A DNA stretch of 54,793 bases. It comes from Prevotella sp. GTDB lineage: Bacteria > Bacteroidota > Bacteroidia > Bacteroidales > Bacteroidaceae. Positions 42,133 through 53,100 of this stretch are shown one piece after another. The notes below the pieces were generated by a model. The model made no database searches. It was not told where the DNA came from and was given only the letters and a program-made list of their open reading frames with translations. Location of the stretch: contig JAFZUS010000213.1 in assembly GCA_017618275.1 (NCBI GenBank), positions 1 through 54,793 on the forward strand, read 5' to 3'. The first letter of the stretch is position 1. Each line of letters begins with the position of its first letter. The translations under genes were made by a program, and so were the position numbers.

Positions 42133-43910
42133 TATGCCTCACGCTCTATCCATGCGATGGTGTCACCCTGACGGATTTTCTGTCCGGGCTTCACGCTGAT
42201 ATCCACCAATTTACCACCTAAGGCAGCGGGAATCTCAACAATCTCACCCCACTTCGTCTGTAAGTAACAGAAGATATCACCCTCCTTATATTTCTGGCCA
42301 ATGAACGGCTCGATGCAGGCAGCGGGTACGCCCTCGCCACCGAAACTCCATACGAGTTGTCCATCCAACGGACTCTTCACGGCATCGGCCTTGGCGTGCT
42401 TCAGCGCATCAATCTCTTCCTGCGAGATCTTCTTGCCACCACCCAACTTCGCATCCTTTGCCTTTTGGAGGTCGGCCAGGAACTGTTTCTTGGCCTGTCC
42501 GCTCTTAAAGGCACGGTACTGCTCGGGGTGCATACCCAGTTCGAATAGTTCCTCATCGTCCTGACCGTACTCCCAGCCGTTCTCATCCATCTCCTTGCGG
42601 AAACCGTCGAGAGCATTCTCCAACAGGGTGTGCGGGTCGACGTCGGTGAATTCGCGATTCTGCTTCTGAGCCAGTTCCACGAGCACCGGATCGATGGTGC
42701 CTGGTATCTTTCCGGACTTGCCGAGGATCATACCCCACATGGCATCGTCCATCATCACAAAGCGTCCCTTGCCCTGTTCGATGGTGAGAAGGTTCATCAG
42801 GGCGATGTTCTTCACATACTGCGAGAATGGTGTCACCAGTGGGGGATAGCCCACACGCGGCCATACATACTCCACCTCGTTGAAGAGTTTCACGAGCATG
42901 TCGTCCATCGTCAGTTCGGCCTCACCCTTCTGGACACGCAACTTGTTGATCATGGTCTGGATACCACCGAGGTCGGCCATCATCGAACCCATCATTCCGC
43001 CGGGCAATCCACAACCCAGAAGCAACGAAGACATGTGCTTGTTGGCTGGATTGATGAAATAGCCCAACCAGTCGTCAATGAACTCCTGTGTCAGCGTGCG
43101 GGCCTGCATATAGGCGTTCATGTTGAGTTCTGCCACCTCAAAACCTTCGTTCTTGAGCATCGACTGAACAGAGATGATATCAGGATGTACCTTACCCCAA
43201 GAGAGGGGTTCAATGGCGGTATCGATAATGTCGGCTCCATTGTTACAAACCTCTAAGATGCTGGCCATCGACAAGCCTGGGCCAGAGTGACCGTGATACT
43301 GGATGATAATATCGGGATGCTTGGTCTTAATGGCCTTCGTCAGCGCACCTAACATGGCGGGCTGTCCGATACCGGCCATATCCTTCAGACAAATCTCCTC
43401 GGCCCCAGCGGCAATCACCTCGTCGGCAATGGCCGCATAGTAGTCAACAGTATGCACAGGCGAGGTGGTAATACACAGGGTAGCCTGCGGTGTCATCCCA
43501 CCTTCCTTGGCCCACTTGATGCTGGGAATGATGTTACGGGTATCGTTCAGACCGCAGAAGATTCGGGTGATATCGACACCCTGGGCATGTTTCACCTTAT
43601 ACATCAGGGCGCGAACATCGTCGGGCACAGGATACATACGCAGGGCGTTCAGGCCACGGTCGAGCATGTGTGTCTTGATGCCGACCTCGTTGAATGGCTT
43701 ACAAAAGGCTCTCACAGCAGCATTGGGGTTCTCACCTGCCATCAGGTTCACCTGCTCAAAGGCACCACCATTGGTTTCCACACGGGCGAAACACCCCATG
43801 TCGATAATTACTGGCGCAATGCGCTCTAACTGGTCTTTACGGGGCTGGAACTTTCCGCTCGACTGCCACATGTCTCTGTATACGAGACTGAATTGGATCT
43901 TCTTTTTCAT
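42132..43910 (-). CDS. Oxaloacetate decarboxylase alpha / pyruvate carboxylase subunit B-like protein
   Basis: A 592-residue protein with the biotin-dependent carboxyltransferase TIM barrel: YRDMWQSSGKFQPRKDQLERIAP (R-D-x-x-Q motif), AEEICLKDMAGIGQP with the Lys that is carboxylated, and IQYHGHSGPG supplying metal His residues. The post-barrel helical region is present. The C-terminal carrier-like domain (about 510-592) ends in LQTKWGEIVEIPAALGGKLVDISVKPGQKIRQGD. The usual biotinylation motif (A/V)MKM is absent; TKW occupies its place. The partner subunits (OadB/OadG or a biotin carboxylase) are not nearby. It probably handles carboxylation balance between oxaloacetate and pyruvate. Confidence 0.85.
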   Translation of the reverse strand: MKKKIQFSLVYRDMWQSSGKFQPRKDQLERIAPVIIDMGCFARVETNGGAFEQVNLMAGENPNAAVRAFCKPFNEVGIKTHMLDRGLNALRMYPVPDDVRALMYKVKHAQGVDITRIFCGLNDTRNIIPSIKWAKEGGMTPQATLCITTSPVHTVDYYAAIADEVIAAGAEEICLKDMAGIGQPAMLGALTKAIKTKHPDIIIQYHGHSGPGLSMASILEVCNNGADIIDTAIEPLSWGKVHPDIISVQSMLKNEGFEVAELNMNAYMQARTLTQEFIDDWLGYFINPANKHMSSLLLGCGLPGGMMGSMMADLGGIQTMINKLRVQKGEAELTMDDMLVKLFNEVEYVWPRVGYPPLVTPFSQYVKNIALMNLLTIEQGKGRFVMMDDAMWGMILGKSGKIPGTIDPVLVELAQKQNREFTDVDPHTLLENALDGFRKEMDENGWEYGQDDEELFELGMHPEQYRAFKSGQAKKQFLADLQKAKDAKLGGGKKISQEEIDALKHAKADAVKSPLDGQLVWSFGGEGVPAACIEPFIGQKYKEGDIFCYLQTKWGEIVEIPAALGGKLVDISVKPGQKIRQGDTIAWIEREA

Positions 43911-43944
43911 TTCGTACTTGAGTAAGTTGTAACCTTATAAATTG

Positions 43945-43952
43945 CAAAGGTA
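43945..43952 (-). promoter_or_regulatory. -7 promoter box of the oadA-like operon
   Basis: Minus-strand TACCTTTG, 34 bp before the start codon. Confidence 0.55.
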
Positions 43953-44052
43953 ACAAAAAAAACCAATACTCTCACATCGTATGCACTTTTTTTTCAAATT
44001 TTGACGAACTTTTTCATTTCCAAAGGAAAGACCCACGCTGTGGGGAAAAACC

Positions 44053-45729
44053 TCACTGGGCCATAGACTGCTTCAACTGGTCGGTGTCGATCTGCAGTTT
44101 CTCGTCCACAATCTTCAGCGCCAGTGTGGCTTTCTTACCGTTCGTTGTCTCGGCCGTGATGGTGAACTCACCGTTGGGAGCATTGCCGATGACAGCCACG
44201 ATACCCGACTGGTTGACGGTGGCCAGGCTGGTGTCACTGCTCGTCCATGTGATACCACGACTGGTGGCGTAGTCAGGGAAGAACACAGTGAAGAGTTGCA
44301 GATACTGACCTGCTGTCACCGTCCCCATACCGAAGTAGAGTCCGTTGACGCCGATGGCGATCTTCTCGGGCTGTACGATGAGGAATGCCGGTGTATAGGT
44401 TGTCCGGTAACTGCTACCGTCGGCCTCGATGTCGAGGGCGAAGGCATAGCCGGCCTGTGCCTCAAAGCCTGCAGGTGTGACGTTGAGCGTGAGCAGTCCG
44501 TTGCCGTCGTGAGTCGCACTGTTGATGGTGAGACCGGCCTTTGTGGCACGTGTGATGGTCACGTCCTCGCCCACAAACTTCATGGCGTCGGTATGTGCAG
44601 CGAGATAGGTGGCCACTGAGGCAGGCTTCACGTTGTAGCGCAGCGTGAGGTCCGTGCCGTTGGTCACACCGATCTGTCCGTCGAAGTAGTCAGGTACATA
44701 GACCATCGACTGCAGACGGTCGCGCACTTTCTTGAAACTGTCGTAAAGCGGCAGTTCAAAGACGGTTCCGTTGGAGAGTTCGAAGGTCACCAGATCCGTG
44801 CCCACGGTGATGCTCTTGAAGAGCGGGTCGCCGGTGACGGTCGTGATGCCGGGGTCGCCTTGATCACCCTTTTCACCAGTGGCTTTCACGCCGAGCGATG
44901 TCCAGGTCGTGCCGTTGTCGTAGGAGATCTCCCATTCGTTGGAAGTGGCATTGATACGGAGTTGGGGCGTCACGCCATCTTTTCCGTCGACACCGTCTTT
45001 ACCGTCTTTACCATCGGCTCCGTCCTGACCGTCGATGCCGTCTTTACCGTCTTTACCATCGGCTCCGTCCTTACCGTCCTTGCCGTCCTTGCCGTCGACG
45101 CCATCCTTACCGTCCTGACCGTCTTTACCGTCAGCGCCAGCCCCAGAGCCGTCCTTGCCGTCGATACCGTTGGCACGCACCTTGTTGCCGTCGGCATCCT
45201 TCAGCCACTCATCATTGAGGGTCCAATACCAGTTGCCGTCGGTATCCTGTTTGACGCCAATCATCGGTACGACAGCATCCTGACCGTCCTTCCCGTCGAC
45301 ACCGTCCTTACCATCAACGCCGTCCTTACCGTCTTTACCGTCGGCACCGTCCTTGCCGTCCTTGCCGTCAGCACCGTCCTTACCATCTTTTCCATCGACG
45401 CCGTCCTTACCGTCTTTGCCATCCTTACCTTGATGGATGGCGACCGTCTTGCCGTTGCTGAATGTCAGGGTGTAACCGTCCTCGGTCTCGGCGATACCCT
45501 CCACATAACCGCCGTTGCTGATGTTATTCACAATCTGCGAGAGGGCAGTGATGTTGCTGTTCACGTTGTTCTGGACTACCTCCATGTTGTTGACACGCTT
45601 CTCGAGGTTATCGACACGCTGGTTGACTTCGTCGATATCCTTACTGTAGTCCGTGCAGGCACTGCTGATGAAGGCGCCTGCCACCATCAGTGTCAGGGCC
45701 ATGGACTTGAAAATGCTTTTGTTCTTCAT
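44053..45729 (-). CDS. Collagen-like lipoprotein with DUF4988 and Ig-like domains
   Basis: A 558-residue lipoprotein anchored at Cys25 (FISSACTDY). A coiled coil (IDEVNQRVDNLEKRVNNMEVV) leads into a DUF4988-type domain. Two collagen-like blocks of G-K-D/G-A-D/G-V-D triplets lie at about 98-153 and 188-255, separated by a small domain (VPMIGVKQDTDGNWYWTLND). A second copy of that domain follows (TPQLRINATSNEWEISYDNG), then two beta-rich modules; the last (ITWTSSDTSLATVNQSGIVAVIG) is a Big_2 Ig-like domain. The triplets are unusually charged, with Lys-Asp at the second and third positions, which can hold a triple helix together without hydroxyproline. It probably forms a trimeric stalk on the cell surface. 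It is the last gene of the surface-protein operon. Confidence 0.82.
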   Translation of the reverse strand: MKNKSIFKSMALTLMVAGAFISSACTDYSKDIDEVNQRVDNLEKRVNNMEVVQNNVNSNITALSQIVNNISNGGYVEGIAETEDGYTLTFSNGKTVAIHQGKDGKDGKDGVDGKDGKDGADGKDGKDGADGKDGKDGVDGKDGVDGKDGQDAVVPMIGVKQDTDGNWYWTLNDEWLKDADGNKVRANGIDGKDGSGAGADGKDGQDGKDGVDGKDGKDGKDGADGKDGKDGIDGQDGADGKDGKDGVDGKDGVTPQLRINATSNEWEISYDNGTTWTSLGVKATGEKGDQGDPGITTVTGDPLFKSITVGTDLVTFELSNGTVFELPLYDSFKKVRDRLQSMVYVPDYFDGQIGVTNGTDLTLRYNVKPASVATYLAAHTDAMKFVGEDVTITRATKAGLTINSATHDGNGLLTLNVTPAGFEAQAGYAFALDIEADGSSYRTTYTPAFLIVQPEKIAIGVNGLYFGMGTVTAGQYLQLFTVFFPDYATSRGITWTSSDTSLATVNQSGIVAVIGNAPNGEFTITAETTNGKKATLALKIVDEKLQIDTDQLKQSMAQ

Positions 45730-45750
45730 TTTATTGTTGTTTTTATGATT

Positions 45751-48700
45751 TTACTTGATGATTACCTTTTTGCCGTTATGGATGTAGAGTCCTTTGGCTG
45801 TGGGCTTGCCGTTGAGACGGCGACCGTCGAGGGAGTACCACTGGCCTTCCCCTACCCGACTGTCGTCATAGACAGAACGGATGCCGCTGGTCTCGTTGTG
45901 GATGCTCAGGATGCGGCCCATATTAGGACTGCTCTTGCGCAGCACGGCCTTACCAGCCGGGACGGAGGTGTCGTCACCAGGCTCCAGTTCGTGGAAGGTG
46001 TTATTATATAATATGTAGTACTCTGATGGCTCGAAGTGGGTCTCCACGATGGCGGGCACCAGCATGTTGCCTTCGTAACTTTTGGCATCTTCCGTCGTAG
46101 GCGTCATGCCGTTGGGACGGTCGGCGCTGGGCCATGCCACCAGGTCGTAGGTGCCCGGCGCACCGCCCATCATCACACCGTTGTTGGCCTTCACGATGAC
46201 ACGCTCCTTGCCGTCAACGACAGCCGTTGTACTGGTGATGGCGACGGCAGCGACGGCATCCGGTCCATCGGTCTGACAGGTATAGGCCGTCACGCCCTCA
46301 GGCACCACGACGTCGACAGCCGACGAGAAGGTCCAGTAGTGTGTAGCAGCCGTGATGGCGCCCACGCCCATCACATTGCCGGCCTCGTATTCGGCCTTCA
46401 GGCCGGCCGACAGGGCATAGTCGGCGAGCAGTGCCAGCGATGTATGTATACGGGCCGTCGTGCGCTTGTCGGCGTTGAGATGGAAGGCCTGGTTGCCCAC
46501 GTCGATAGGCTTCTCGGTGTCAGGCATATAGATATCCGTCACGGGCACGTTGGCATCGGTCTTGATGATGTCGCTGGCCACGCCACAGATAGCGCCCGTC
46601 GTACCGTCAGGTTTCTTCAGTGTGGCAGGGAGACAGATGCTCACGCCACTGGCGATGCCGATTTCAGCATCGGGGCTGATGATGTTGATCTGGTCGACGC
46701 GCAGCGTCCCGTCAGGCATCTCGGTCAGGTAGGCGTCGTTGGCCACCGGTTCGCCGGTGTCGTTCCGTATCACCTCGATACCACTTTTACGACGGTCGAT
46801 GATGGTGCCCCTGGCCTCGCTGGGAATATCGACGACCAGGTAATTGGTCGGCTTGGCTGAATCCCACACCACCTCAACGCTCAGCGCCACCCTCTTGTCG
46901 GTGCCGGGTTCCTCATTGTCGAACTTACCCGACACGATGACGGTCGCTTTCTCCCATGGTACAAGTCCATCGATAGTCCCACTCACCTCGGCATCGGGCT
47001 TGCCGTCGTAGGTCTTTGGTTTGACGGTGACGTTGACCACAGCCATCTTCGGGCGGATGGTCTGGTAGCCGTCGATCACTCTGAACAACACGCTTTCGAA
47101 GTTATTGTTGACGTTTGCAAACTGTTCGGGAGCAAGTCCCATGTTCACCGTACCGACATCGATGAGCGACGCCACGTCCGTGCCGCTGAAGGCGATGTCT
47201 GCTGCCGTACAAACCGGATTGCTGAACACGACGTTATAGCCTTCCACCACGTGCTCCGTACCGTCGTAGATCACTTCGTTTTTTTGGCCCGTGATGGTCG
47301 CGACGACACTGATGGCAATGATTTCCTGATAGCCGTCGGTCACGTTGAATCTCACATTGGTGAAATCTGGGTTCGTATTTTTGAACTGCGAGGCGTCGAG
47401 TCTCATATTGGACTTACCGACATCCTTACGGCTGGCCTCAGCCTTGCCGCTGAAGGTGAAGTCGCTCTCCTTGTAGAGCGGGTTGCTGATTTCCACGTCG
47501 TAGCCGCTCACGCTGTGATTCTTACCGTCGTAGTCGGTCGCGTTTCTATGACCGATGATGGTGACCACCACGTCGGTAACCGAAGTGATGGTCTGGTAGC
47601 CGTCGGTCACGTTGAATCTCACAATATTGAAATTCTTGTTAGTGTTCGCGAACTGGTTGGCAGCCAGTCCCATATAGGTCGTACCCACCTCCGTACGCTT
47701 CGCCTTGGCCGTACCGTTGAAGGTGAAGTAATCTTCCTTATAGACCGGAGTGCTGAACGCGACGTCGTAGCCACTCACAGTGTGCTCCTTGTTGTCGTAG
47801 ATCGACACATCATTGTGGCCGGTGATGGTCACGGTGACATTGATCGGAACGATTTCCTGGTAGCCGTCGGTATCGACGATGAAGGTCACTTCGAAGTTCT
47901 GGTTATTATTCACGAACATATCGCTTTTCAGACCCATATTGGTCGTACCGGTATCCGTACGGTTGGCCTCGGCCGTACCGTTGAAGGTGAAGTCCGTTAC
48001 GTTATAGAGCGGGTTATTGATACTCACGTCATAGCCGTTCACTCTGTGATTCTTACCGTCGTAGGGCGCCGAGTTTTTATGACCAGTGATGGTCACGCCA
48101 ACACGCGCCTTCATGATGGTCAGGTAGGCTTCTTTGTAGGTGATGGAATAGTTGCCGCCGGCGCTCAGCGAGCCTTGGGCGATGGCATAGGTGCCGACAT
48201 TCTCTCCATCCGCGCGACTCAGCGCACCATCGATCTTATCCGTGCCAACAAGTCCATCATACGTGTAAGTCAGCCTCGGGTCGCGGTCGCCATATACCTT
48301 GCTCTTCTCGTCGGCCGTGATCGTCAGTGCCTTCTGACCGATGGTCACGGTGACTTTTGTACGGGCAGGGGCAGTATGGTTTGCATCGGGCTTCACCTCG
48401 TAATATACGTCATAGGTGTCGGCATCGGTTCCCTGTGGAACGGCCGTCAGAGGCGTCGTGCTGGTGGCGTTTTCGTAGAACACCACATCGGCCGCTCTGC
48501 CGGTAGCGCCGTAAGTAATGGCTCCTATGGTGACGAGATCCTGTGCCGTGCCGTCGTACGTAAGGTCGTTGGCGGTGACGACGGCCGAGGCTGCATCAGA
48601 GACGTTGATGGTCAGGGTGCCTTTCTTATAGGTGATGTCATAGTTGGCCGTCACGTCGTTGTCACCGTTCTTGATGACGGCGGCACTGGGCGTGATGGAG

Positions 48701-50148
48701 CCCGCGGTTGTCACGATGGTAGTCGATGCTGTCAGTGTGATGTCTGTCAGCGCATCTCCTTTCACCAGTCCCTCCACAGTCACCTGGTCCGTACCCTTCG
48801 TGATGGCCGTGCCGTAGTTCACAGTCTGGTTATTGGCGGTGATGGTCAGTGCCTTCTGCGTGATGGTCACCTTCGCACTGCCGGTGACGGCGGTGTAGCC
48901 GCTCTTCGTCACCTGATAGTACACGGTCTCGTCGCAGACATCGGTGAACGTCGGGTTCTCCGTCAGGCCATAGTCGCCCGTTGCCGTCGTGCGGTATTTC
49001 ACCGTGGCTCCGGCAGGAGCGTTCACGGTGATGCCGTGGGCCGCACCGTCGTAAGTGTTGCTGTAGCCCGTTGCAGCGATGCCGCTCATGCCAGCCTCCA
49101 CAATGCTGAAGGCACAGGTGTTGGCGGCGGGCAGTTTGTAGTTGCCGGCCTTCGTACCCGTCAAAGCGGAGGCCGTAGCGGTGTAGTTGCCAACGGCGGA
49201 ATGCTCGCCGGCAACGGTCACGGTCACACCGATCTCGTCGCCGTTCACCAGGCCCGTGGCCGAGACCGTCGGGGCCAGCGCACTGCCGGTATAGACAGGA
49301 GCCGTGTTCGTCCAACTCAGACCTATCTCCTTCTGGCCGACGCTCAGTGTGCCGGCCGTATAGGTGATGGCGTAGTTCGTCGAGGTCAGGCCGCTGGGCG
49401 TAATCGTGTAGGTGTCGCCCACATCACCGTACTGCACATAACTGTACGCATAGGCGAGCGTACCGCCAAGAACGGCTGCTGTCTCCGTGCCCACGAAGCC
49501 GCTGTATGTCACACCGTCGTTGTCCGGTGCATCGCCGTAGGTGATGGTCTTCGGCTTGGCCGTAATCGTCAGCGTCTGCTGACCGATGGTGAAGGTGGAG
49601 GTGGCTGTACCGAAGTACTTGCCCTTGCCGGTCACTGTGACGGTGGCTGTGCCGACGTTCGTGTTGTCGCTGTAGCCTACGCTGTAGTCCGTGCTGACAG
49701 TCAGCGGCGCACCGCCGATCTTGACGGTGGGTGCCGGTGTCTGGGCACTGCCGTTATAGGTAAACGGTCCAGCGGGCAGCGTCACCGAGGCTTGACGGAA
49801 CACGGCGGTCACAAATACATCATAGCCCTCATCCGGCATATCGAACGTATAGGTGCCGTCGCCATTGTTCGTCACCTCGATGTCGTAGATGGGAATGGGA
49901 GCCCGACGACGACCCTCTGCGCCGCCTGCGTCGGTAAATGCCTTTACCGTCAGGTCGTCGAAGCAGAGGAAATAGCCGTCAGCAGGTTCGGCTGTCAACG
50001 TCGCCTTTGTGCCACTGACCGACGACGTGATTTTACCGTGCGCCAGATTATCGTCGATTGTTACGGTTGCGCCCCACCCTGTCAGACTTATCAGGGCAAA
50101 CAGCATGGTGGCTATATTTCTTCCGATCAAATTATTCATATATCTCAT
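45751..50148 (-). CDS. Large surface protein with MBG-type repeats and T9SS-like tail
   Basis: A 1465-residue exported protein. The signal peptide is IATMLFALISLTGWGA; a short beta domain follows, then about seven MBG/YDG modules (markers LTITAKPKTITYGD, LTITANNQTVNYG, LTITADEKSKVYGD). Residues about 683-1036 hold four tandem units of about 88 residues (VTITGH...YDGKNHxVxGYDV...FTFNGTAEA...DGYQ) with high identity. The tail WYSLDGRRLNGKPTAKGLYIHNGKKVIIK resembles a T9SS cargo signal and nearly matches the next gene upstream. ATG 50148 is preferred over an internal ATG because AGGAGG lies 8 nt before it. MBG modules occur in bacterial adhesins; the ligand is unknown. Confidence 0.83.
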   Translation of the reverse strand: MRYMNNLIGRNIATMLFALISLTGWGATVTIDDNLAHGKITSSVSGTKATLTAEPADGYFLCFDDLTVKAFTDAGGAEGRRRAPIPIYDIEVTNNGDGTYTFDMPDEGYDVFVTAVFRQASVTLPAGPFTYNGSAQTPAPTVKIGGAPLTVSTDYSVGYSDNTNVGTATVTVTGKGKYFGTATSTFTIGQQTLTITAKPKTITYGDAPDNDGVTYSGFVGTETAAVLGGTLAYAYSYVQYGDVGDTYTITPSGLTSTNYAITYTAGTLSVGQKEIGLSWTNTAPVYTGSALAPTVSATGLVNGDEIGVTVTVAGEHSAVGNYTATASALTGTKAGNYKLPAANTCAFSIVEAGMSGIAATGYSNTYDGAAHGITVNAPAGATVKYRTTATGDYGLTENPTFTDVCDETVYYQVTKSGYTAVTGSAKVTITQKALTITANNQTVNYGTAITKGTDQVTVEGLVKGDALTDITLTASTTIVTTAGSITPSAAVIKNGDNDVTANYDITYKKGTLTINVSDAASAVVTANDLTYDGTAQDLVTIGAITYGATGRAADVVFYENATSTTPLTAVPQGTDADTYDVYYEVKPDANHTAPARTKVTVTIGQKALTITADEKSKVYGDRDPRLTYTYDGLVGTDKIDGALSRADGENVGTYAIAQGSLSAGGNYSITYKEAYLTIMKARVGVTITGHKNSAPYDGKNHRVNGYDVSINNPLYNVTDFTFNGTAEANRTDTGTTNMGLKSDMFVNNNQNFEVTFIVDTDGYQEIVPINVTVTITGHNDVSIYDNKEHTVSGYDVAFSTPVYKEDYFTFNGTAKAKRTEVGTTYMGLAANQFANTNKNFNIVRFNVTDGYQTITSVTDVVVTIIGHRNATDYDGKNHSVSGYDVEISNPLYKESDFTFSGKAEASRKDVGKSNMRLDASQFKNTNPDFTNVRFNVTDGYQEIIAISVVATITGQKNEVIYDGTEHVVEGYNVVFSNPVCTAADIAFSGTDVASLIDVGTVNMGLAPEQFANVNNNFESVLFRVIDGYQTIRPKMAVVNVTVKPKTYDGKPDAEVSGTIDGLVPWEKATVIVSGKFDNEEPGTDKRVALSVEVVWDSAKPTNYLVVDIPSEARGTIIDRRKSGIEVIRNDTGEPVANDAYLTEMPDGTLRVDQINIISPDAEIGIASGVSICLPATLKKPDGTTGAICGVASDIIKTDANVPVTDIYMPDTEKPIDVGNQAFHLNADKRTTARIHTSLALLADYALSAGLKAEYEAGNVMGVGAITAATHYWTFSSAVDVVVPEGVTAYTCQTDGPDAVAAVAITSTTAVVDGKERVIVKANNGVMMGGAPGTYDLVAWPSADRPNGMTPTTEDAKSYEGNMLVPAIVETHFEPSEYYILYNNTFHELEPGDDTSVPAGKAVLRKSSPNMGRILSIHNETSGIRSVYDDSRVGEGQWYSLDGRRLNGKPTAKGLYIHNGKKVIIK

Positions 50149-50156
50149 AGTCTTGT

Positions 50157-50162
50157 CCTCCT
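50157..50162 (-). promoter_or_regulatory. Shine-Dalgarno site deciding the start of the MBG-repeat gene
   Basis: Minus-strand AGGAGG, 8 nt before ATG 50148, in the 18-bp gap between the two surface-protein genes. Confidence 0.65.
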
Positions 50163-50166
50163 TTCA

Positions 50167-53100
50167 TCATTTAATCATCACAGTCTTTCCCTTTGAGCGG
50201 TCATTGGCAGGTATCATGATGTAGAGACCCTTCACCGTGGGCTTCCCCTCCAACTTCCGTCCGTCCAGCGTGTACCAACTATCATCATCCTCGTCCGACC
50301 ACAGGAGATGGTCGATACCGTTCGTATCACCAGCGATCACGAGACTCAGGCTACGGGCACCGGCTGTACTGCCGAGCACCAGATAGCAGCGATACTGTGG
50401 GACCACGCCGGTGCGCCCCCAGACAAACTGTCCGTTCTTCAGGATATACACCTCGCCGGCGACGGTGCTGACGTCGGTGCCGGCGGCACTGGTCACACCC
50501 ACGAAGTCTGGCACGCTAATGAAGGTCTGCGCTTCGCCCTTCCTCAGTTTATAGGTTCCTGCCGCCTCAGCATGCAGTATCATCGCCACGTCCTTGCCGA
50601 TGGCCGTCTGCTCGGTCAGTTCCACACTCTTGTCGCCGACGGCGCTCACGGTGTAGGCCTTTAGCCCGTCAGGCAACTGCAGGTCGAAGGGCGAGCAGAA
50701 TGTGGCGTAGCCTGCCGCCAGCGTCATAGCATACTCGATGATGAGCGCACTGGGCTCATACTTGATCTCATAGTTGGCCGTCACGTCCGTCTCGTCATTC
50801 TTGATGACAGCATCACTGGCAGTGATGGTGCCGGTGGAGGTCATCTCAGTCGTCGAGGCTGTCAGCGTGACGCTACTCACGGCGTCGGTTCCCAGCAGTC
50901 CGTTGGCCGTCACCTGGGCCACACCAGTGGCGATTTCCGTGCCGTAGTCGATGGTCTGGTCTTTGGCTGTCACAGTCAAATCCTTTTTGGCAATGCTAAA
51001 AGTCTTCGTACCGCTGACGTTATAGTCACCGCCGGGGATATCAGTGACCGTGACAGTGGCGGTATTCTCACCTGCATTCACATTATTAGAATATGTGACG
51101 TTGTAGTCCGTTCCCTTGGTGAAAGTCTTGTTGCCGTACTTCACGGTGACGGTGGGCTCCTTGGGAGTACCGTCATAGACGTAGCCGCCCGTCGGGATGT
51201 CGAGCGTAATATTGTTCTCGTCAAGGGTTTTTGTCACATGCACGGTAATAGTCTTGCTGTCAACAGCATATACACCGTCACCGCCAACTTTAACAAGTAT
51301 TGACCCAACACCCACCCTCAAAGCAGTAACATTACCATTCACATCGACGCAATAAATTCCCGAATCGTCAGGGACATAAGTAACGGGCAAGCCTTCAGGA
51401 GTGGTGGTGGCAACTATTGTATAAGTGTCATCAATCTCCAATTCCAAAGATTCAGTATTAACAGTTATGGAAGCCGGGACCTCGCCGATGCTGAATGTCA
51501 AGTTCCTGCTGTTGGCAAAGATACTATTGGCGACAGCACCAATGGTAAAGGCATGATCCGTACCGGCATCGGTTGCTGTGCCAGATGTCGTAATGTGATC
51601 ACTGACATTGGTAAAGGTCACAATGACGTTATTACCCTTCTTCACCTCAAGTTTTTCATTAGTGATTTTCGGGCATTGGGGGGTTCCTGTACAAGTGAAA
51701 CTCACATCGTCGAGAGTGACCTCGACCGACCAGTCGGGAAGAGCCTTGAAAGTATATTTCTTCTTATCCTCACTTATTTCTGGCGCAGGTGTATCCGACA
51801 TGAGGTCGAACTTCGGCACCACATAGCCCTCGATGGTGCTCGTGGTGTAGCCGGCAGCAGGGGTGTGGTCGGCAGGTATCTGGTAGTAGTACCAGCCGGC
51901 ACCGTCCTGGCGGTCGTGGGTACCCTCTGTATCAGTATAGGTGTCGCGCTTCAGCAGTGTCGGTATCTGTCCGAGGTCTAAGCCCGGGGCCTTCGCACGG
52001 GCCAGCGAGACAGCAGCCTCCTGAGTCATCGGCAGTTGTGCGTCGGTCCAGTAGCCGGCAACAGCCTCCGAGGCCATGAGCAACTGTGCATCAGTCCAGT
52101 AGCCATCAGCAGGCACGATGTGCATCACGATCCAGTCGCCGCCGTTGGCTATATCGGCTTCGTCGCCTGGGGCATCCGCAAAGGCTTCTGTGGGTTCAGC
52201 GGCGCTCTTGTAGAAGGTCACCGTGACGTTCGCCCCGAGGTTGTTCGTCAACTTCATTGACTTATTAAACTTTCCACCCTTCCAAGTGTATTTGCCATCA
52301 GCATCAGGCCCAGTATATCCTAAATCAGTTTGCGAAATAGCAGTCACCAGTGTACCGTTGGTGAATACACCGAAGATATCCTTGGCGATGCTTGGAGCCG
52401 ATGTGCCCTTAACAATAAGTGTACCATTTTCGAGGGCTGTGCAACCAGAGAACATGTCATCGGTATCAGTTCCGCCACCAACCGTAAAGTCCTTACCAAT
52501 ACTCAGGCTCGTCAGGCTGCTGCAATCTAAGAACATATAGCTCATATCTGTCACCTGGCTGGTATTGAAACTGCTCAGGTCGAGACTCGTCAGGCTGCTG
52601 CAAACAGCGAACATACATTCCATATATGTCACCTCGCTGGTGTTGAAACTACTCACGTCGAGGCTCGTCAGGCGGCTGCAACCATAAAACAAATAGCTCA
52701 TATCTGTCACCTGGCTGGTATTGAAATGACTCACATCAAGATTCGTCAGGCTGCTGCAACCAGCGAACATAGAAGCCATTGTTGTCACCTGGCTGGTGTT
52801 CAGGTTTTCAATGCCTGTGATGGTGGTCAGATTTCGGAAAATCCAGAACCAACTGTGGCAAGTCTTGGGTCGGGCATCGGCAAAGGAGGATTCGAACACC
52901 ACTTGTGTGATGTTTTCCCTTTCACTAAACCATTCAGGAAGAGAGCCTCCCGTATTGGAAACATCCCACTCGTTGGCACCTAACGTATGCTCTTCACACT
53001 TAAAGGTCAGGGTCTTGTTAGAGCCCCCACCCGTCAGCACGGCGTAGGCCGTCATACGCTTCACGGTGGTGAACGATCCGCCCTTCCAATCGTCATCAAT

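Noticed and set aside
44960-45440. CRISPR or tandem DNA repeat
   Set aside because: The periodicity is that of Gly-x-Asp codons in a collagen-like coding sequence.
47251-50196. 981-codon open frame on the plus strand opposite the MBG-repeat gene
   Set aside because: The minus-strand frame has a signal peptide, recognisable repeats, a sorting tail and a ribosome-binding site. The plus frame is a low-complexity by-product of the repeat's codon use.
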